Of a stretch of 64,000 nucleotides of DNA, positions 1 through 11,075 are shown piece after piece; position 1 is the stretch's first letter, and every line of letters starts with the position of its first letter. Source of the stretch: Aurelia coerulea (lineage: Eukaryota > Cnidaria > Scyphozoa > Semaeostomeae > Ulmaridae); NCBI GenBank assembly GCA_039566865.1, contig CM076954.1:7510001-7574000 (forward strand), written 5' to 3'. The notes beneath the pieces are model-generated. The model was not told the DNA's origin and did not search any database. It saw only the letters and a list, made by a program, of their open reading frames with translations. The position numbers and the translations under genes are program-made.

Positions 1-107
1 TGTGGTAATTTTATGTATATATTCTTTGTAAGGTCCAGGGGTACAATCTCCCCTGTGGTAAGGGGGAGATGGGGCCATGCTGGTATGTGGGAGCATGGCA
101 AAACCGC
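1..107. repeat. Direct repeat, copy 1 (partner 6360-6466)
   Basis: The first 107 bases of the window recur almost exactly at 6360-6466, and then the two copies diverge abruptly. The window begins inside the repeat, so its left edge is unknown. There is no reverse transcriptase between the copies, so I do not call them LTRs. Confidence 0.85.
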
Positions 108-199
108 CTAACTGGAGACATACGACCCACCTAACGGACCTGTCCCGGGGGTTAAGTTTAGTCTCCATGATTGAGCCGTTTAAAGGCTCGAACTACGAC

Positions 200-395
200 C
201 TATACAACCGGAAAAATTCTGAACGTGTACCCATAAATCTAAAAACGATGTCCGAAAAGTATACTCATGATCTGTAAAAAGTCTGAAAAGTATTCCCACA
301 ATCTGTCAAATTCCTGAAAAGTGTACCCATAAATCCGGAAAAATGTCTGAAAAGTATATCCATATCTGAAAAAATTCTGAAAAGTGTACCCAAAC
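200..395. repeat. Degenerate short tandem repeat
   Basis: Repeated phrases of the type gaaaagtgtacccataaat occur about five times with irregular spacing of roughly 30-45 bases. A single related copy lies near 2825-2850. No coding sense is seen. Confidence 0.6.
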
Positions 396-2814
396 ATGGG
401 GTTTTTTCGTTTTTTATGCGCACGCACACTCGGTTTGAAGCAGAGGCATCTTATCTTTTGCGAGCCTGATACATCGAGGCAAGGCAAAGGCAAATTGTCA
501 TACTTGTAAGGGCAGTACTAGACTCACTACACAAGTCCTTCAATGCTTTTCTAGAAAAATAGTGAAATTCGTTGATTAGTTTTGCAATCAGAAATCAGTC
601 AATTAATCCAGTTCGATCTAACACTTTTTGTTAGAATGATTTTCCAGGAATAACAAAACTTGAAAGGTACCTCAACTTCCAACATTGCCTCTGATAACTG
701 CTACTAGTAGAGTTTCTTAATTTCTTGGAAGGGCCTTTGTTTCTTATGAGAATAAGAATGCACTCTTCACAAACTGGTTTTGAAATAATTTGAACTGATT
801 TTTCAACAGATTTTGATTGCCCCTGAAATTTTAGGTGTACATTCTTGAGGATACTAGAATTACTGTCCAAAGAATCATGAAATATGTCAAATTTGCTCAT
901 GTTGGTCAAAATTTTTTCTGGTGACCCTTGACCTACTCCAAAACATCTTTTTCTACCAATAGAATTTTATTGAAAATAAAACCATCATTCTGCACAGATA
1001 CACACACAAATAGAAACAGAAAAATTCAGTGAAAGCAACTTGAAAACACCTCTCAGAATTAAAATACAGTTATCTAACTAAAGATATCCTGCAATAATAC
1101 TGTGTACTTCTGCAAATGATGCTAACAATGTTAATGAAATGTTCTTTCTTTTAAACCTCTCAGTGATGTAGAAACCAGGAGGCACTGGGGGCACATGCCA
1201 CCCTTTCTTGAGATTTTGCAATAAACAAAAGAGTGCCTTTTCACTTTAGGAAGTGTCTCTTTAGCTTGATGAAAAACTCCCTTGATGTGCTGTGCCCCCC
1301 AAGTTCAAGATGCATCCTACAGCCCTGAAATATCTTAACTGCAACTGTTAACATCTGCTGTATAGTCCAGTGCTGTTTTTACATCTCTATGCCATCTATG
1401 TATAAAAGCTAACCAAGTTGGATGGGTCAAGGATATGCAAGCAAAATATCACTTCATATGTTCTGTGCATTGAAGGTGCATGAATCTGCAAGACAAAAGA
1501 ATAAGCCATTTTGCAAACAATTGTCACCCTTTTCACATTAATACCTATTCAGGGATGCCAAAAGTTAGTTGGACAAGGCAAAACAATAGAAAATAACATA
1601 GTCAGGTCATTTCTCAGATGGCAGCAAGGGCAGTCACCCCTATGCCCCCTTTCCAGCATTCTTGACCCCCTTCATATAAAGTGGAATTAAAACTACAATG
1701 ACACATTGCCCTCCTCAGCAATGCATCAAGCAATTTGCACATGTTTTTGCATCAAATAGGAATGTGGGTAAATTTCTGACTGTTAATTTGAGGATTCGTT
1801 ACTTCTTGCATTTTGTCTGAAAAGACGTAAATAGTTGGATTGTATTGTAAATCTTATGACATTAAGTACAAAAATCCCCTTGTACACGATGTATCGGGTA
1901 CTGAAGTAGCTGCTTCTCATAACACATGACATGCAGCACTTTCCCCGTATGTGATTGTTAAAGGACAAAGCTTTTCCTTGCCCAAATCGTTGACGATATA
2001 AACAAAACCTTCCCCTAAAAAGATGAATATTGACGTTTAACGCAAAAAACAGTGCATATACCGACACTGGCATACTGTTACTGAAGACATTGCAAGTGCA
2101 CTGGCAAAGTTTGGTGATGTGGCACGGTGCCGATTTGGAGAAATAAATGCCTCAAAATTGGCAATTTCAGATGACGACCGTAGAACCATTTTAGACTGCA
2201 GTTTGATAAATAGCGTTTTACCTGCCTTTCCGACCACTCACGAATGTGAGCTTCTGGATATCAATTATCCATAGGTAGTTTTATCAACATAAACAAATGC
2301 CAGACTTCCAGCTTGAGTATTTCAATACAAACAAAATATGGAAGAAATGGTTCCTTCTGCTACTTACCTAACATGGTTCTAGAGTAGTGTCCAAAAAACC
2401 TAGAATAACGTCGCAACGCAAAAAACAGTGAATAACCCACCTGATAGGTCATGTTCCTGACATCCTTGGCAAGGACTCCTGTAAAGTTCTTGATGTGGCA
2501 TGGTGTAGTTTTGGAGAAATATCCTCTTTCATCAACAGGAATCTGCGTACGAATTAGGCCATTTTTTCATGGCCACAAGGAGTCTTCGAACAGTGCTTTT
2601 TAATCCGAAAATTTCGTCGATTGATGTCTCCCGATGTTCGCCAACCTTTCTTCCATCAAAATCAAATAGTGGATTTAACTGCGAACGGATGAGCTCACGC
2701 TAGAATGCAGAAGCCGATGCACGACCTATCTAGGCCAGTTGTCTCGCTCGTTTTGAAATCTAGCTGCGAGACTGGTGATTTTGAGTGGTCAGCGGTTTGT
2801 GAAACGAAATGTCA
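396..2814. other. No recognisable gene; AT-rich decayed sequence
   Basis: I find no recognisable protein, RNA gene or clear element here. Short open stretches on the minus strand (for example 631-909 and 2037-2237) match no family I know. The phrase aacgcaaaaaacagtg occurs at about 2039 and 2417 with similar flanks (a gatgtggca..g motif about 75-90 bases further on), so an old internal duplication is likely. Confidence 0.4.
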
Positions 2815-2930
2815 CTGTGTTGTGTACCCATAGATCCGGACAAATGTCTGAAAAATAAACCAAATTCGTAACAATTTTGCAAACTATACCCATCATCTGT
2901 GACAATAGGGGGTATAATCTGCACGCAGGC

Positions 2931-3899
2931 TAGGTTGCTTTGCAATTGATCCAGTTATGTTGCCCATACTTGGGTTCTTTTATTATTTGCTGGGTTGCTG
3001 TGCAATTGATCCAGCTTTGTTGCCCATTTTGGGTTCTTTTGTTATTAGCTTTTATCATGTTGCCCATCTTGGGTTCTTTTATTATTAGCTGGGTTGCCGT
3101 GCAATTCATCCAGCTTTGTTGCCCATTTTGGGTTCTTTTGTTATTAGCTTTTATCATGTTGCCCATTTTGGGTTCTTTTATTATTAGCTGGGTTGCTGTG
3201 CAATTGATCCAGCTTTGTTGCCCATTTTGGGTTCGTTTATTATTTGCTGGGTTGCTGTGCAATTGATCCAGCTATGTTGCCCATTTTGGGTTCTTTTATT
3301 ATTTGCTGGGTTGCTGTGCAATTGATCCAGCTTTGTTGCCCATTTTGGGTTCTTTTGTTATTAGCTTTGATCATGTTGCCCATCTTGGGTTCTTTTATTA
3401 TTAGCTGGGTTGCTGTGCAATTGATCCAGCTTTGTTGCCCATTTTGGGTTCTTTTGTTATTAGCTTTTATCATGTTGCCCATCTTGGGTTCTTTTATTAT
3501 TTGCTGGGTTGCTGTGCAATTGATCCAGCTTTGTTGCCCATTTTGGGTTCTTTTGTTATTAGCTTTTATCATGTTGCCCATCTTGGGTTCTTTTATTATT
3601 AGCTGGGTTGCCGTGCAATTGATCCAGCTTTGTTGCCCATTTTGGGTTCTTTTGTTATTAGCTTTTATCATGTTGCCCATCTTGGGTTCTTTTATCATTT
3701 GCTGGGTTGCTGTGCAATTGATCCAGCTTTGTTGCCCATTTTGGGTTCTTTTGTTATTAGCTTTTATCATGTTGCCCATCTTGGGTTCTTTTATTATTAG
3801 CTGGGTTGCCGTGCAATTGATCCAGCTTTGTTGCCCATTTTGGGTTCTTTTGTTATTAGCTTTTATCATGTTGCCCATCTTGGGTTCTTTTATTATTAG
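2931..3899. repeat. Minisatellite, 99-bp units with 60-bp variants
   Basis: A tandem array of a 99-bp unit, with a few 60-bp short units at its left side (about 2934-2993 and 3200-3310). Each unit starts with gggttgctgtgcaattgatc and contains two ttgcccat.ttgggttctttt blocks. Because 99 and 60 are multiples of three, long frames stay open on both strands, giving leucine/isoleucine-rich or Asn/Lys-rich periodic translations that carry no domain. Units alternate between two variants (a Cys or a Ser codon before the conserved Trp codon, and gctgtg against gccgtg), so part of the array amplified as 198-bp dimers. Confidence 0.9.
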
Positions 3900-4522
3900 C
3901 TGGGTTGCTGTGCAATTGATCCAGCTATTATGCCCTGTTTTACCTGAAATGAGCTGGGTTGCTGTGCAATTGATCCAGCTATTATGCCCTGTTTTACCTG
4001 AAATGAGCTGGGTTGCTGTGCAATTGATCCAGCTATTATGCCCTGTTTTACCTGAAATGAGCTGGGTTGCTGTGCAATTGATCCAACTATTGTGCCCTGT
4101 TTTACCTGAACTGAGCTGGGTTGCTGTGCAATTGATCCAACTATTGTGCCCTGTTTTACCTGAAATGAGCTGGGTTGCTGTGCAATTGATCCAGCTATTA
4201 TGCCCTGTTTTACCTGAAATGAGCTGGGTTGCTGTGCAATTGATCCAGCTATTATGCCCTGTTTTACCTGAAATGAGCTGGGTTGCTGTGCAATTGATCC
4301 AACTATTGTGCCCTGTTTTACCTGAACTGAGCTGGGTTGCTGTGCAATTGATCCAACTATTGTGCCCTGTTTTACCTGAAATGAGCTGGGTTGCTGTGCA
4401 ATTGATCCAGCTATTCTGCCCTGTTTTACCTGATATGAACTGGGTTGCTGTGCAATTGATCCAGCTATCCTGCCCTGTTTTACCTGATATGGGCCGGGTT
4501 GCTGTGCAATTGAGCAGCTCTT
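3900..4522. repeat. Minisatellite, 54-bp units (about 11 copies)
   Basis: This follows the 99-bp array directly and shares its opening gctgggttgctgtgcaattg core, but the rest of the unit is replaced by a ccctgttttacctgaaatga type block. There are eleven units of 54 bp. Units 4 and 8 carry a ctg in place of atg near the end, and the surrounding units match in the same order, so a four-unit (216-bp) block was duplicated. The right end decays into unique sequence near 4522. Confidence 0.9.
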
Positions 4523-4740
4523 AATTCCGCTCAATTTCGTCCTATCATATCTGGTGTGTGCTGGTTGTTGTATCCTATTTTGTTTTGTATGCAATTGAGA
4601 TTAACGTACATGCAACCAATGAGTTATTGTGCAATTTCTCCCAGATTTGCCATCAAATGTCATGACCTCCAAGGGGGGGGGGGGTAAATACAACAAACCC
4701 CTGGTAACTACAACTACTACCGAAACCATAGAATCTACTA

Positions 4741-5160
4741 GTTATGCTGATGCACAAATGAGATCCGCACATAGGCCATTAGTGAAATTGCCAGGTGAAT
4801 GAGCCCAGATTTCCTTTGTGTTTCATTGTTATATTACTGGGTTGCAGTTAAGACCAATTTGTATGCAGTTAATGAGGTGCAGTGTTGATGCCCCTGAGAG
4901 CCCATTTAAAGTTTACTACACCTACAAATACAACTACATTACAATAACCTCAAATGCTGAAGCGCAAATGAGATCCGCACGTAGGCCATTAGTGAAATTG
5001 CCAGGTGAATGAGCCCCAGATTTCCTTTGTGTTTCATTGTTATATTACTGGGTTGCAATTGAGACCAATTTGTATTCAGTTAATGAGGTGCAGTGAGGAT
5101 GCCCCTGAGAGCCCATTTCAAATTTACTACCTACAAATACAACTACATTACAATAACCTC
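4741..5160. repeat. Tandem duplication, about 220 bp x 2
   Basis: The segment containing aaatgagatccgcac and the following caggtgaatgagccc occurs at about 4755 and again at about 4975, with long similarity between them through the tactgggttgca block. The spacing is 220 bases. A poly-G run (about 4674-4684) lies just upstream. Confidence 0.75.
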
Positions 5161-6110
5161 TAATGTTACAATAATTAGCAAACAACCAGATGTATTGCTT
5201 TAACTGGGTTGTTATAAGTGCTGAGTTGCTATGCAGCTGAGATAATTTGCCTGTTATTAATGACTAGTGATAAGGAGCCCAGATTTACCATAATTTTCAT
5301 GAGCCACAGTGGGGGCTATAGATTACAGCAAACCACATGGATTACTCCTGACCTTTAGTTCTATTAGCTACAGTATGTTGCTGTGCAAGAGAGACCAACT
5401 CAAAGTGTGAATGATGAGTTGCTCTGCTAATGAGCCCAGTTTTGCTTCAACTAATATGAGCAACAAATGCAGCAAATTAGAATGATTCTAGAGTATTCCA
5501 ATTATTACCAAAACCAAACGTTTACCATGACTGTCAATAGCTGTTTGCTGAGCAATAGATATGGACTCGGGTGCTAGTTTGCCTTCCAAATTCCTGTTGA
5601 AGCTGTATGTATTACATAAGCAGGGTAGATGAGTATGGACCAGCTGCAAAAACTACAAGCCAGACATGGTCTTTGTATCTACTCTTCATTGGCTGAGTTG
5701 CTGCACCCATAAGTCTGTATGCCAATCTTATGATGAATTACTGTACGCTGCCCAATTTACAAATCGGCCCTTGTACAAACATCCCTCGCCATTAAACCTA
5801 TCTCGTATTCCGATTGTTCACTCCCTCAGCTCACGGTACAGCCCCACATGTGTGTAGATAAACATTGCAGATTTTAAAAATATTATACACCTGCCTGTCA
5901 CACCAAGATAACAAGTTAGGCAGCTACTTGCTGTGAGAAAGTAAAAACCTGACATAAAAGTGGGTTACTAGGAAACAGGCAAAAACATTCCTGATGTGTG
6001 GGAGATAAATGGCACTGCCACCCCTGTTGCCATTGTGCCAACCTTCTTGCCAGACGTAGTTTCTCTGTTGCCCTAGGGGCTAATGTTTGTTATGCAGGGA
6101 GGGTGGGAGG
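5161..6110. other. No gene seen
   Basis: AT-rich, with weak echoes of the gggttgctgtgca motif of the minisatellite (for example near 5380). No convincing open frame, splice pattern or terminal repeats were found. Confidence 0.4.
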
Positions 6111-6261
6111 AAAACCATTTGAAACTTGCCAAATTGATGACCCATGGCTGCTCCTAGCTGCCAAGACCATGAAAGCTGTACCATGTGATTAGGCCCAAAG
6201 GATTATGGGGAAGCCCATCATGCCTTGCTGTTAACCTAAATTTATTACATAAATTCTCACT
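6111..6261. repeat. Dispersed repeat fragment (partner 7782-7932)
   Basis: About 150 bases, including ctgccaagaccatgaaagct, are practically identical at 7782-7932. A more diverged relative lies at about 36880-36965. It is therefore a fragment of a repeat present at least three times in the window. Confidence 0.85.
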
Positions 6262-6359
6262 AAACATCCGGCGGCATTATGTGCAGCTTGAAGGATAATA
6301 CACAAGAAACTACAGCAAGTGTGTGGCAGTATTTGGGGTCGCATGTCAATCAAATTATA

Positions 6360-6466
6360 TGTGGTAATTTTATGTATATATTCTTTGTAAGGTCCAGGGG
6401 TACAATCTCCCCTGTGGTAAGGGGGAGATGGGGCCATGCTGGTATGTGGGAGCATGGCAAAACCGC
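6360..6466. repeat. Direct repeat, copy 2 (partner 1-107)
   Basis: Second copy of the repeat that opens the window. The match ends after the shared aaaaccgc, followed by unrelated sequence. Confidence 0.85.
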
Positions 6467-6688
6467 AAAATTTCCCCCAAAGAACCCCAACACCTAGAGT
6501 ATGCCCCAGTGATGATGCATTGCTGCTACCTTCCTTTGTAGGGATGCCCAAGGCCCGCATGCCTCATTTTTATGATATGATTTTGATTGAAGAAAAAACC
6601 ATGATTTAAACCCAATAACTGACGACCCTTAAAACCGAACAACCGGAATTTATTGGAACAATCAGAAAGACCCAATATATTTATTCAA

Positions 6689-6805
6689 ACTATTAGGTGG
6701 CCCTTGAGAAGGACCTTATGTATCTAATATAACTATCAGGTGGCCTTCATAAAGGACCTTAAGATTTAATCAAACTATTAGGAGGACCAGATATTGCCAG
6801 GATGT
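6689..6805. repeat. Short tandem repeat, 42-43 bp x about 2.5
   Basis: The phrase actattaggtggcc with a following aaggacctta occurs twice at 42-43-base spacing, with a partial third copy. Diverged. Confidence 0.6.
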
Positions 6806-7218
6806 ACGCAGCACCAATCTAACCCAATTGCGAAGAGCACTTGGTTGCTTTGTGGCTCTGACTAATACCCAGGTTGTGCAATGTGCTTGTTGACTGTCTC
6901 ATGGACTAAACCACTTTCCAGTTTCAATGCTGTCCCACTTTTTAACAGACTCCAAAGTGATCTATTTTCATTAGATAATGAACTCCTTACACCAATATTA
7001 TTTACAACAGAAATATGCAGCGGCAACCAAGCGTGGATCCTTCTTGGACTTGATAACCATTCACAATATGTCACCTTGTCAAACAAAACATGACTGAGCT
7101 TTTAAACACTTCCGATGATAGGTAAAAGTGTGTTTCCTTTCTTTCAAGGTATATTTGCAATTAAACAACCAAATCTAATCTCCAGATGACAAGATCTTTG
7201 AATTTAAACCAGACACGC

Positions 7219-7932
7219 TAGACTCCTCATGGTTTGTTCCGATCGGCTCTGCACTGTCTTGCCTTGATTGACAATTTGCACAATTTGCCAGCCAGCTAGC
7301 TCTGATATGTCAATAGATACCCCCAATATTTGGTCCTTTCGTTTTCTCAAGTCTTACAAGTACGACGGACAAATACAGATCTGATCCTTGCAAATCTGCC
7401 TGTACCTATCCCCTCAACTTTTCCCCAATGTAAAATAGTGAGGAACAGGCAAAGTTCTTTGCTGCAATAAAACTGAATCTAGTGTGGCAGCTAAAAATGC
7501 TTGATTTGACAATACCATGGATTGAGGGTGATTTACCTGTTCGTGTTAATCTGCAAGAGAAGCCAAAACATCAGACAAAAACCTTCCTTGCTATTCAGTT
7601 GTGGTTACGGCCTAATTTGGCTCGGTTGAGCCCATTTTGACACCAGTGCCGAGTACAACTCTCTTCTTAATTCACGTTAACTTGCATATGCCATGCACCA
7701 GAACTGCTCATAAATCTCTCGGTCATTCTGTCTTCATCTTATGATTTCTGTTGAATTGATGTCTTCTTAAGATCCCCGATAAAAACCATTTGAAACTTGC
7801 CAAATTGATGACCCATGGCTGCTCCTAGCTGCCAAGACCATGAAAGCTGTACCATGTGATTAGGCCCAAAGGATTATGGGGAAGCCCATCATGCCTTGCT
7901 GTTAACCTAAATTTATTACATAAATTCTCACT
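7219..7932. repeat. Dispersed repeat R1 (related copy 36420-36965)
   Basis: This block and 36420-36965 share a long collinear similarity, from the aatttgccagcc region, through the acgacggacaaata and ataccatggattga phrases, to the ctgccaagaccatgaaagct phrase. The first 48 bases, including cggctctgcactgtcttg, also occur at 16972-17020. A stretch around an IPWIEGDLPVRVNLQE-like translation is open in both copies, but I do not recognise it. It is probably part of a transposon whose coding section is elsewhere. Confidence 0.7.
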
Positions 7933-8128
7933 TATGGGATAGGGTGTCAGAAATAGAAAGTGTAATTTTCAAACACATTTTCATAAAAATTTAATAGGAC
8001 AAATACTTTATGAACAATTTCTTTTTTAGGATTGGGTTAAGGTATAAAAGGGATTTTACCCCACCCCTCACCAATCACTGCCTTAACCCAAGAAACCCCC
8101 ATCTAGGTTTGAAACTAGAATGAAAGAG

Positions 8129-8548
8129 CCTGGGGGGGTACTTATATATTTTTCCGTACGGGGACGTGCCACCGAACAGGGTATCATTTTCAGGATCGGG
8201 ACAGGGTATCACTTTTGTATGGTCTGCTCCATGACAGGGTCCATATTTTGTATAATTGACTACGTATCGTCGTTGTAAGCCATTTGCACTCCTCAAATAT
8301 GATTTAAATCGTTTGGATGGCAGCATTTCCGCATGTTTGATAGATTTCTATCAAATTTCTATCAAATTTCCAGGGCAGCCTACAATTTTGTATCAAGAAA
8401 CCCAAGAACAGGGTATCGTTTTGAAAGTTTTACTCCGGGACAGGGTATCATTTTCGGGAATTTTACTCCAGGACAGGGTGCCTTTTCAGATTTTCCAGCG
8501 GCACGTCCCTGTATTTTCGTAAATCAAGTACCCCCCCCCCTCCCCCGG
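8129..8548. mobile_element. Non-autonomous TIR element (GGGGGGGTACTT termini)
   Basis: The left end (ctgggggggtactta...gggacgtgcc) is the imperfect reverse complement of the right end (ggcacgtccctg...aagtaccccccc) over about 45 bases. A possible 7-bp target duplication, gaaagag, flanks it (8122-8128 and 8549-8555). The inside contains repeated gacagggtatcattttc phrases and no protein. The superfamily is not determined. Confidence 0.65.
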
Positions 8549-8809
8549 GAAAGAGAGACACTCTGTTTTAGTTATAGTTATCACATTTCAACTGATGACA
8601 AATTACATTGACTACTTACTACCTGAGGCAGTGCATAAAATGAGACATTTTTACAGGTCCACATTTTGGAGAAAGATTGGGTGTGTAGGGTATGCTGTAA
8701 ACTGGGTGTAGCAGTTAGAGAATTATTAGGGAGTTTGGTTCACAAATCCAGAAAGTGAGTCGGATCCATCCATGCTTATTTGAGGCACTGCCTGGTTTTA
8801 TTTTTGCAG

Positions 8810-8914
8810 GTTGTCTTCCAAAGAGTTGAAACTATAACAGAAACACATACAAATACTTCCAATGGCTACATGCTCATGGAGGAAGAGATCAAAGCTACAA
8901 AAACTGGAATCAAG
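8810..8914 (+). CDS. Possible upstream exon of the P2X7-C-domain gene
   Basis: A 105-base open stretch (35 codons, phase 0) is preceded by a strong acceptor (pyrimidine run then tttttgcag). It could be followed by a weak donor, AAG|GTTATA. It joins in frame with the exon starting at 9550. The translation is polar (VVFQRVETITETHTNTSNGY and so on) and has no recognised domain. The link is inferred from splice signals and phase only. Confidence 0.3.
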
Positions 8915-8971
8915 GTTATACCTTTGAGCATATGTATTTTCAGGCCTTCTGTTTCTTGAACATAAAAAAAA

Positions 8972-9201
8972 GTAAAAGCTCTATTTAGCCCCTAGGGGCT
9001 TATTTAAGTTCAGACCCCCAGAGGAGGGCTTATTGGAGATGGGGGCTTATTCTCAAAACCAATTGACAGGGATACAGATGACAGCTTTTTAGTTCTTAAT
9101 AGAGACTTGTAATAGAGAGGGGGGCTTAATCAAAATTTTGACTTAGAGGGGAGGGGCTTATTACAGAGGTTAATAGAGAGGGGGCTTAATAGAGCTTTTA
9201 C
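8972..9201. mobile_element. MITE, 230 bp, GTAAAAGCTCTATT termini
   Basis: The first 20 bases (gtaaaagctctatttagccc) match the reverse complement of the last 20 with one mismatch. The interior is made of ggggcttatt and aatagagaggggg blocks in both directions, so the element is largely foldback. It lies between the two candidate exons of the P2X7-C-domain gene. No clear target duplication. Confidence 0.65.
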
Positions 9202-9549
9202 AGTAACTCTGGTAAGGCAAACAACATGGACTATATAATGGACACATACATAAACCCAACGTAAACTAATTATTCTGTTCAAACTTTGGGAAAATTGCCC
9301 CTCTACCTTCTCTGCGGTATAGGCAATGTGTAGGTTAGCATAGAAAGAATTCTTGAAAATGAAAACAAAGGACAAGGACACTGCAAGTCTTTTCTTTTGA
9401 TTTCTCTTTGGAATTTTTTTCAAGAAAAGTACGCTCACTTAGAAATAGCCTGTGCTGCATCTCTTCCCCTGGTTGGTTGCAGCTTTGGGGAAAACTGTGG
9501 AAAAACTTTTAATGATACCACGATTAAACTCATTTGTGATATTTTTTAG

Positions 9550-10044
9550 GAATATGTACAGTCATTACCGAAAGAAGTGCTTGAAGACCTGATTGTTGAG
9601 TTGTCTGCAAGTGGGAATGGCAGTTTAGGTCACCTGCAAGACCTTGTCCATGTAATACAGGATTCACCTGATGATGTGCAGACAAGCCCAGCAGCCTTAA
9701 TTACTTGGTGCAAGTGTGGAGTTTGCAAAATTATGCCATCAGCTGAAGAGCGAAAATGTTGTGGCAAAAAGAGGTGTGTCACATCTTTTCATGCATTCAG
9801 AAAAGTTTGCCTTGACAGAAATATTCTTGTAGTTTGTGTCAAAACCCAAGCTGACCATTTTGCAGAAGATTTTGAATTTTCAACAAATTCCTTTAGAAAA
9901 GCGGCGTATAGACAGTTCATCATGTGGAAATATGGCAAACTGGGTTATGGAAATCGACGCATAATTCCATCATGTGTAGTGACAATGATCAGGGCAGCAT
10001 ATCCTTCACCCAATGGACAATATATGGGATTTCACTACAACTGA
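9550..10044 (+). CDS. P2X7 C-terminal (ballast-like) domain protein, last exon
   Basis: The open frame runs from an acceptor (gatattttttag|GAA) to a TGA at 10042-10044, about 164 codons. Its first half is acidic/helical (EYVQSLPKEVLEDLIVELSA). The second half has the cysteine-rich block CKCGVCKIM...KCCGKKRC, then LDRNILVVCVKTQ, FRKAAYRQFIMWKYG and a C-terminal IRAAYPSPNGQYMGF. That order resembles the intracellular C-terminal ballast domain of vertebrate P2X7 receptors, where clustered cysteines bind zinc and the end reads like FP...GQYSGF. No transmembrane channel part is present, so this is not a P2X receptor. Stand-alone proteins with this domain are common in aquatic invertebrates and their function is not known to me. 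The frame is intact. I did not fix the translation start because it probably lies in an upstream exon; within this exon the first internal start-like codon is only a GTG. It could also be cargo of a transposon, since a transposase fragment lies 1 kb away on the other strand. Confidence 0.75.
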   Translation, partial: EYVQSLPKEVLEDLIVELSASGNGSLGHLQDLVHVIQDSPDDVQTSPAALITWCKCGVCKIMPSAEERKCCGKKRCVTSFHAFRKVCLDRNILVVCVKTQADHFAEDFEFSTNSFRKAAYRQFIMWKYGKLGYGNRRIIPSCVVTMIRAAYPSPNGQYMGFHYN

Positions 10045-10757
10045 ATATGATATTCAAAAGTCTCTTAGGTTCTTGTTTTTGATTGTTACTATAAGAAAAT
10101 ATAATGATATAACATTTGAAATTCTGTTAGGTTCTCTTTATTATTACTAACATACTGTAATATTTAAAAAGTCTGTTAAGTTCTTGTTTTGGCAGTGTTA
10201 TGATAAGAAAGTAACATCCAATTTCTATATGCCTTATTTTTGCGATCGGCAGGATTTCACTTTAGAGCAGCACTGTTTAATTTTTGACCTCAATTCAAAG
10301 GGCATGTCCCTTGGATGACTTTATCAACTTTTTTGGTTAAATTGTGGATCTGAGAAACAATTCCTTCAAAATTTCAAGCATTTTTTGGAGTACATATCAG
10401 TGTTTCTAGTAAAATCCCACAAATAACAAAGCTGGTTTTCAAATCACCAAGTTCAAGGCTGTATACAGGACAAGGGGCTGCAGGGGCAGTTGCCCTGCTG
10501 AAATATATTAAAAAGGTGGAAATTACTAAGATTTTGGTCACCTTTGAAGACATTTTTCTTCCTTGCCCCTTTGCCCCAAATTTTTAGCTGTGTACAGCCA
10601 TGAGCAAGTTGATTTTCTAGTTCATGTGGCTAAAATGCCTTGTTATAAAGAATTTGAAAATCTCAAATTAATGGCAAAGACTTTCAAGCAAATTTATATT
10701 TCAGATCTTTCAGTTCAATGAAAATGTTGGCCTGCAGTTTCATATTTGAGAGTTCTT
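10045..10757. other. 3' flank of the P2X7-C-domain exon; no gene seen
   Basis: AT-rich sequence with two loosely repeated ttaggttct...ttattacta phrases just after the stop codon. No good AATAAA signal close to the stop, and no further exon recognised. Confidence 0.4.
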
Positions 10758-10758
10758 A

Positions 10759-11056
10759 AGGTGTCCCAATAATAAAAAAGTGCTCCAATTTGAAAAATAG
10801 CGAAGATTTGATTATCAAGCCCACATCATAAAATTTTCTTTGGATCTCATCTCATCAAATATTTTTTGCAGTATGCTCCAAAATCAGGCAGCCCTGAAAA
10901 GAACCAAATTTACTAATCTCTGAAGGTCAGCTAATGCCTGGAAAATAATGTTATCATTGTTGTATTTCTTGGCACAAAAAATACATTTGAAGATGGGCCT
11001 TATAATAAAATGTTGGTGATCTTTCAAATAGGAGTACTTATTTCTGGGACACCTGG
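10759..11056. mobile_element. TA-flanked MITE, AGGTGTCCCA termini
   Basis: The left end (aggtgtcccaataat...gtgctccaatttgaaa) is the imperfect reverse complement of the right end (tttcaaataggagtac...tgggacacct). TA lies on each side (10757-10758 and 11057-11058). About 300 bases, no coding. The ends resemble the two larger TA elements at 40048-41038 and 54656-55408. Confidence 0.55.
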
Positions 11057-11075
11057 TATGTGATACACATGGTAA

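Noticed and set aside
3244..4524. A 426-codon plus-strand frame rich in Leu/Ile/Val
   Set aside because: It is the translation of 99- and 54-bp minisatellites. Opposite frames are equally open and no signal or domain beyond the repeat is present.
3240..4594. Minus-strand frames of 212 and 232 codons with Asn/Lys/Gln repeats
   Set aside because: Same minisatellite read on the other strand.
1..6466. 1-107 and 6360-6466 as LTRs of a retrotransposon
   Set aside because: No gag, RT or integrase lies between them, only minisatellite and decayed repeats, and no primer-binding or polypurine site is seen.
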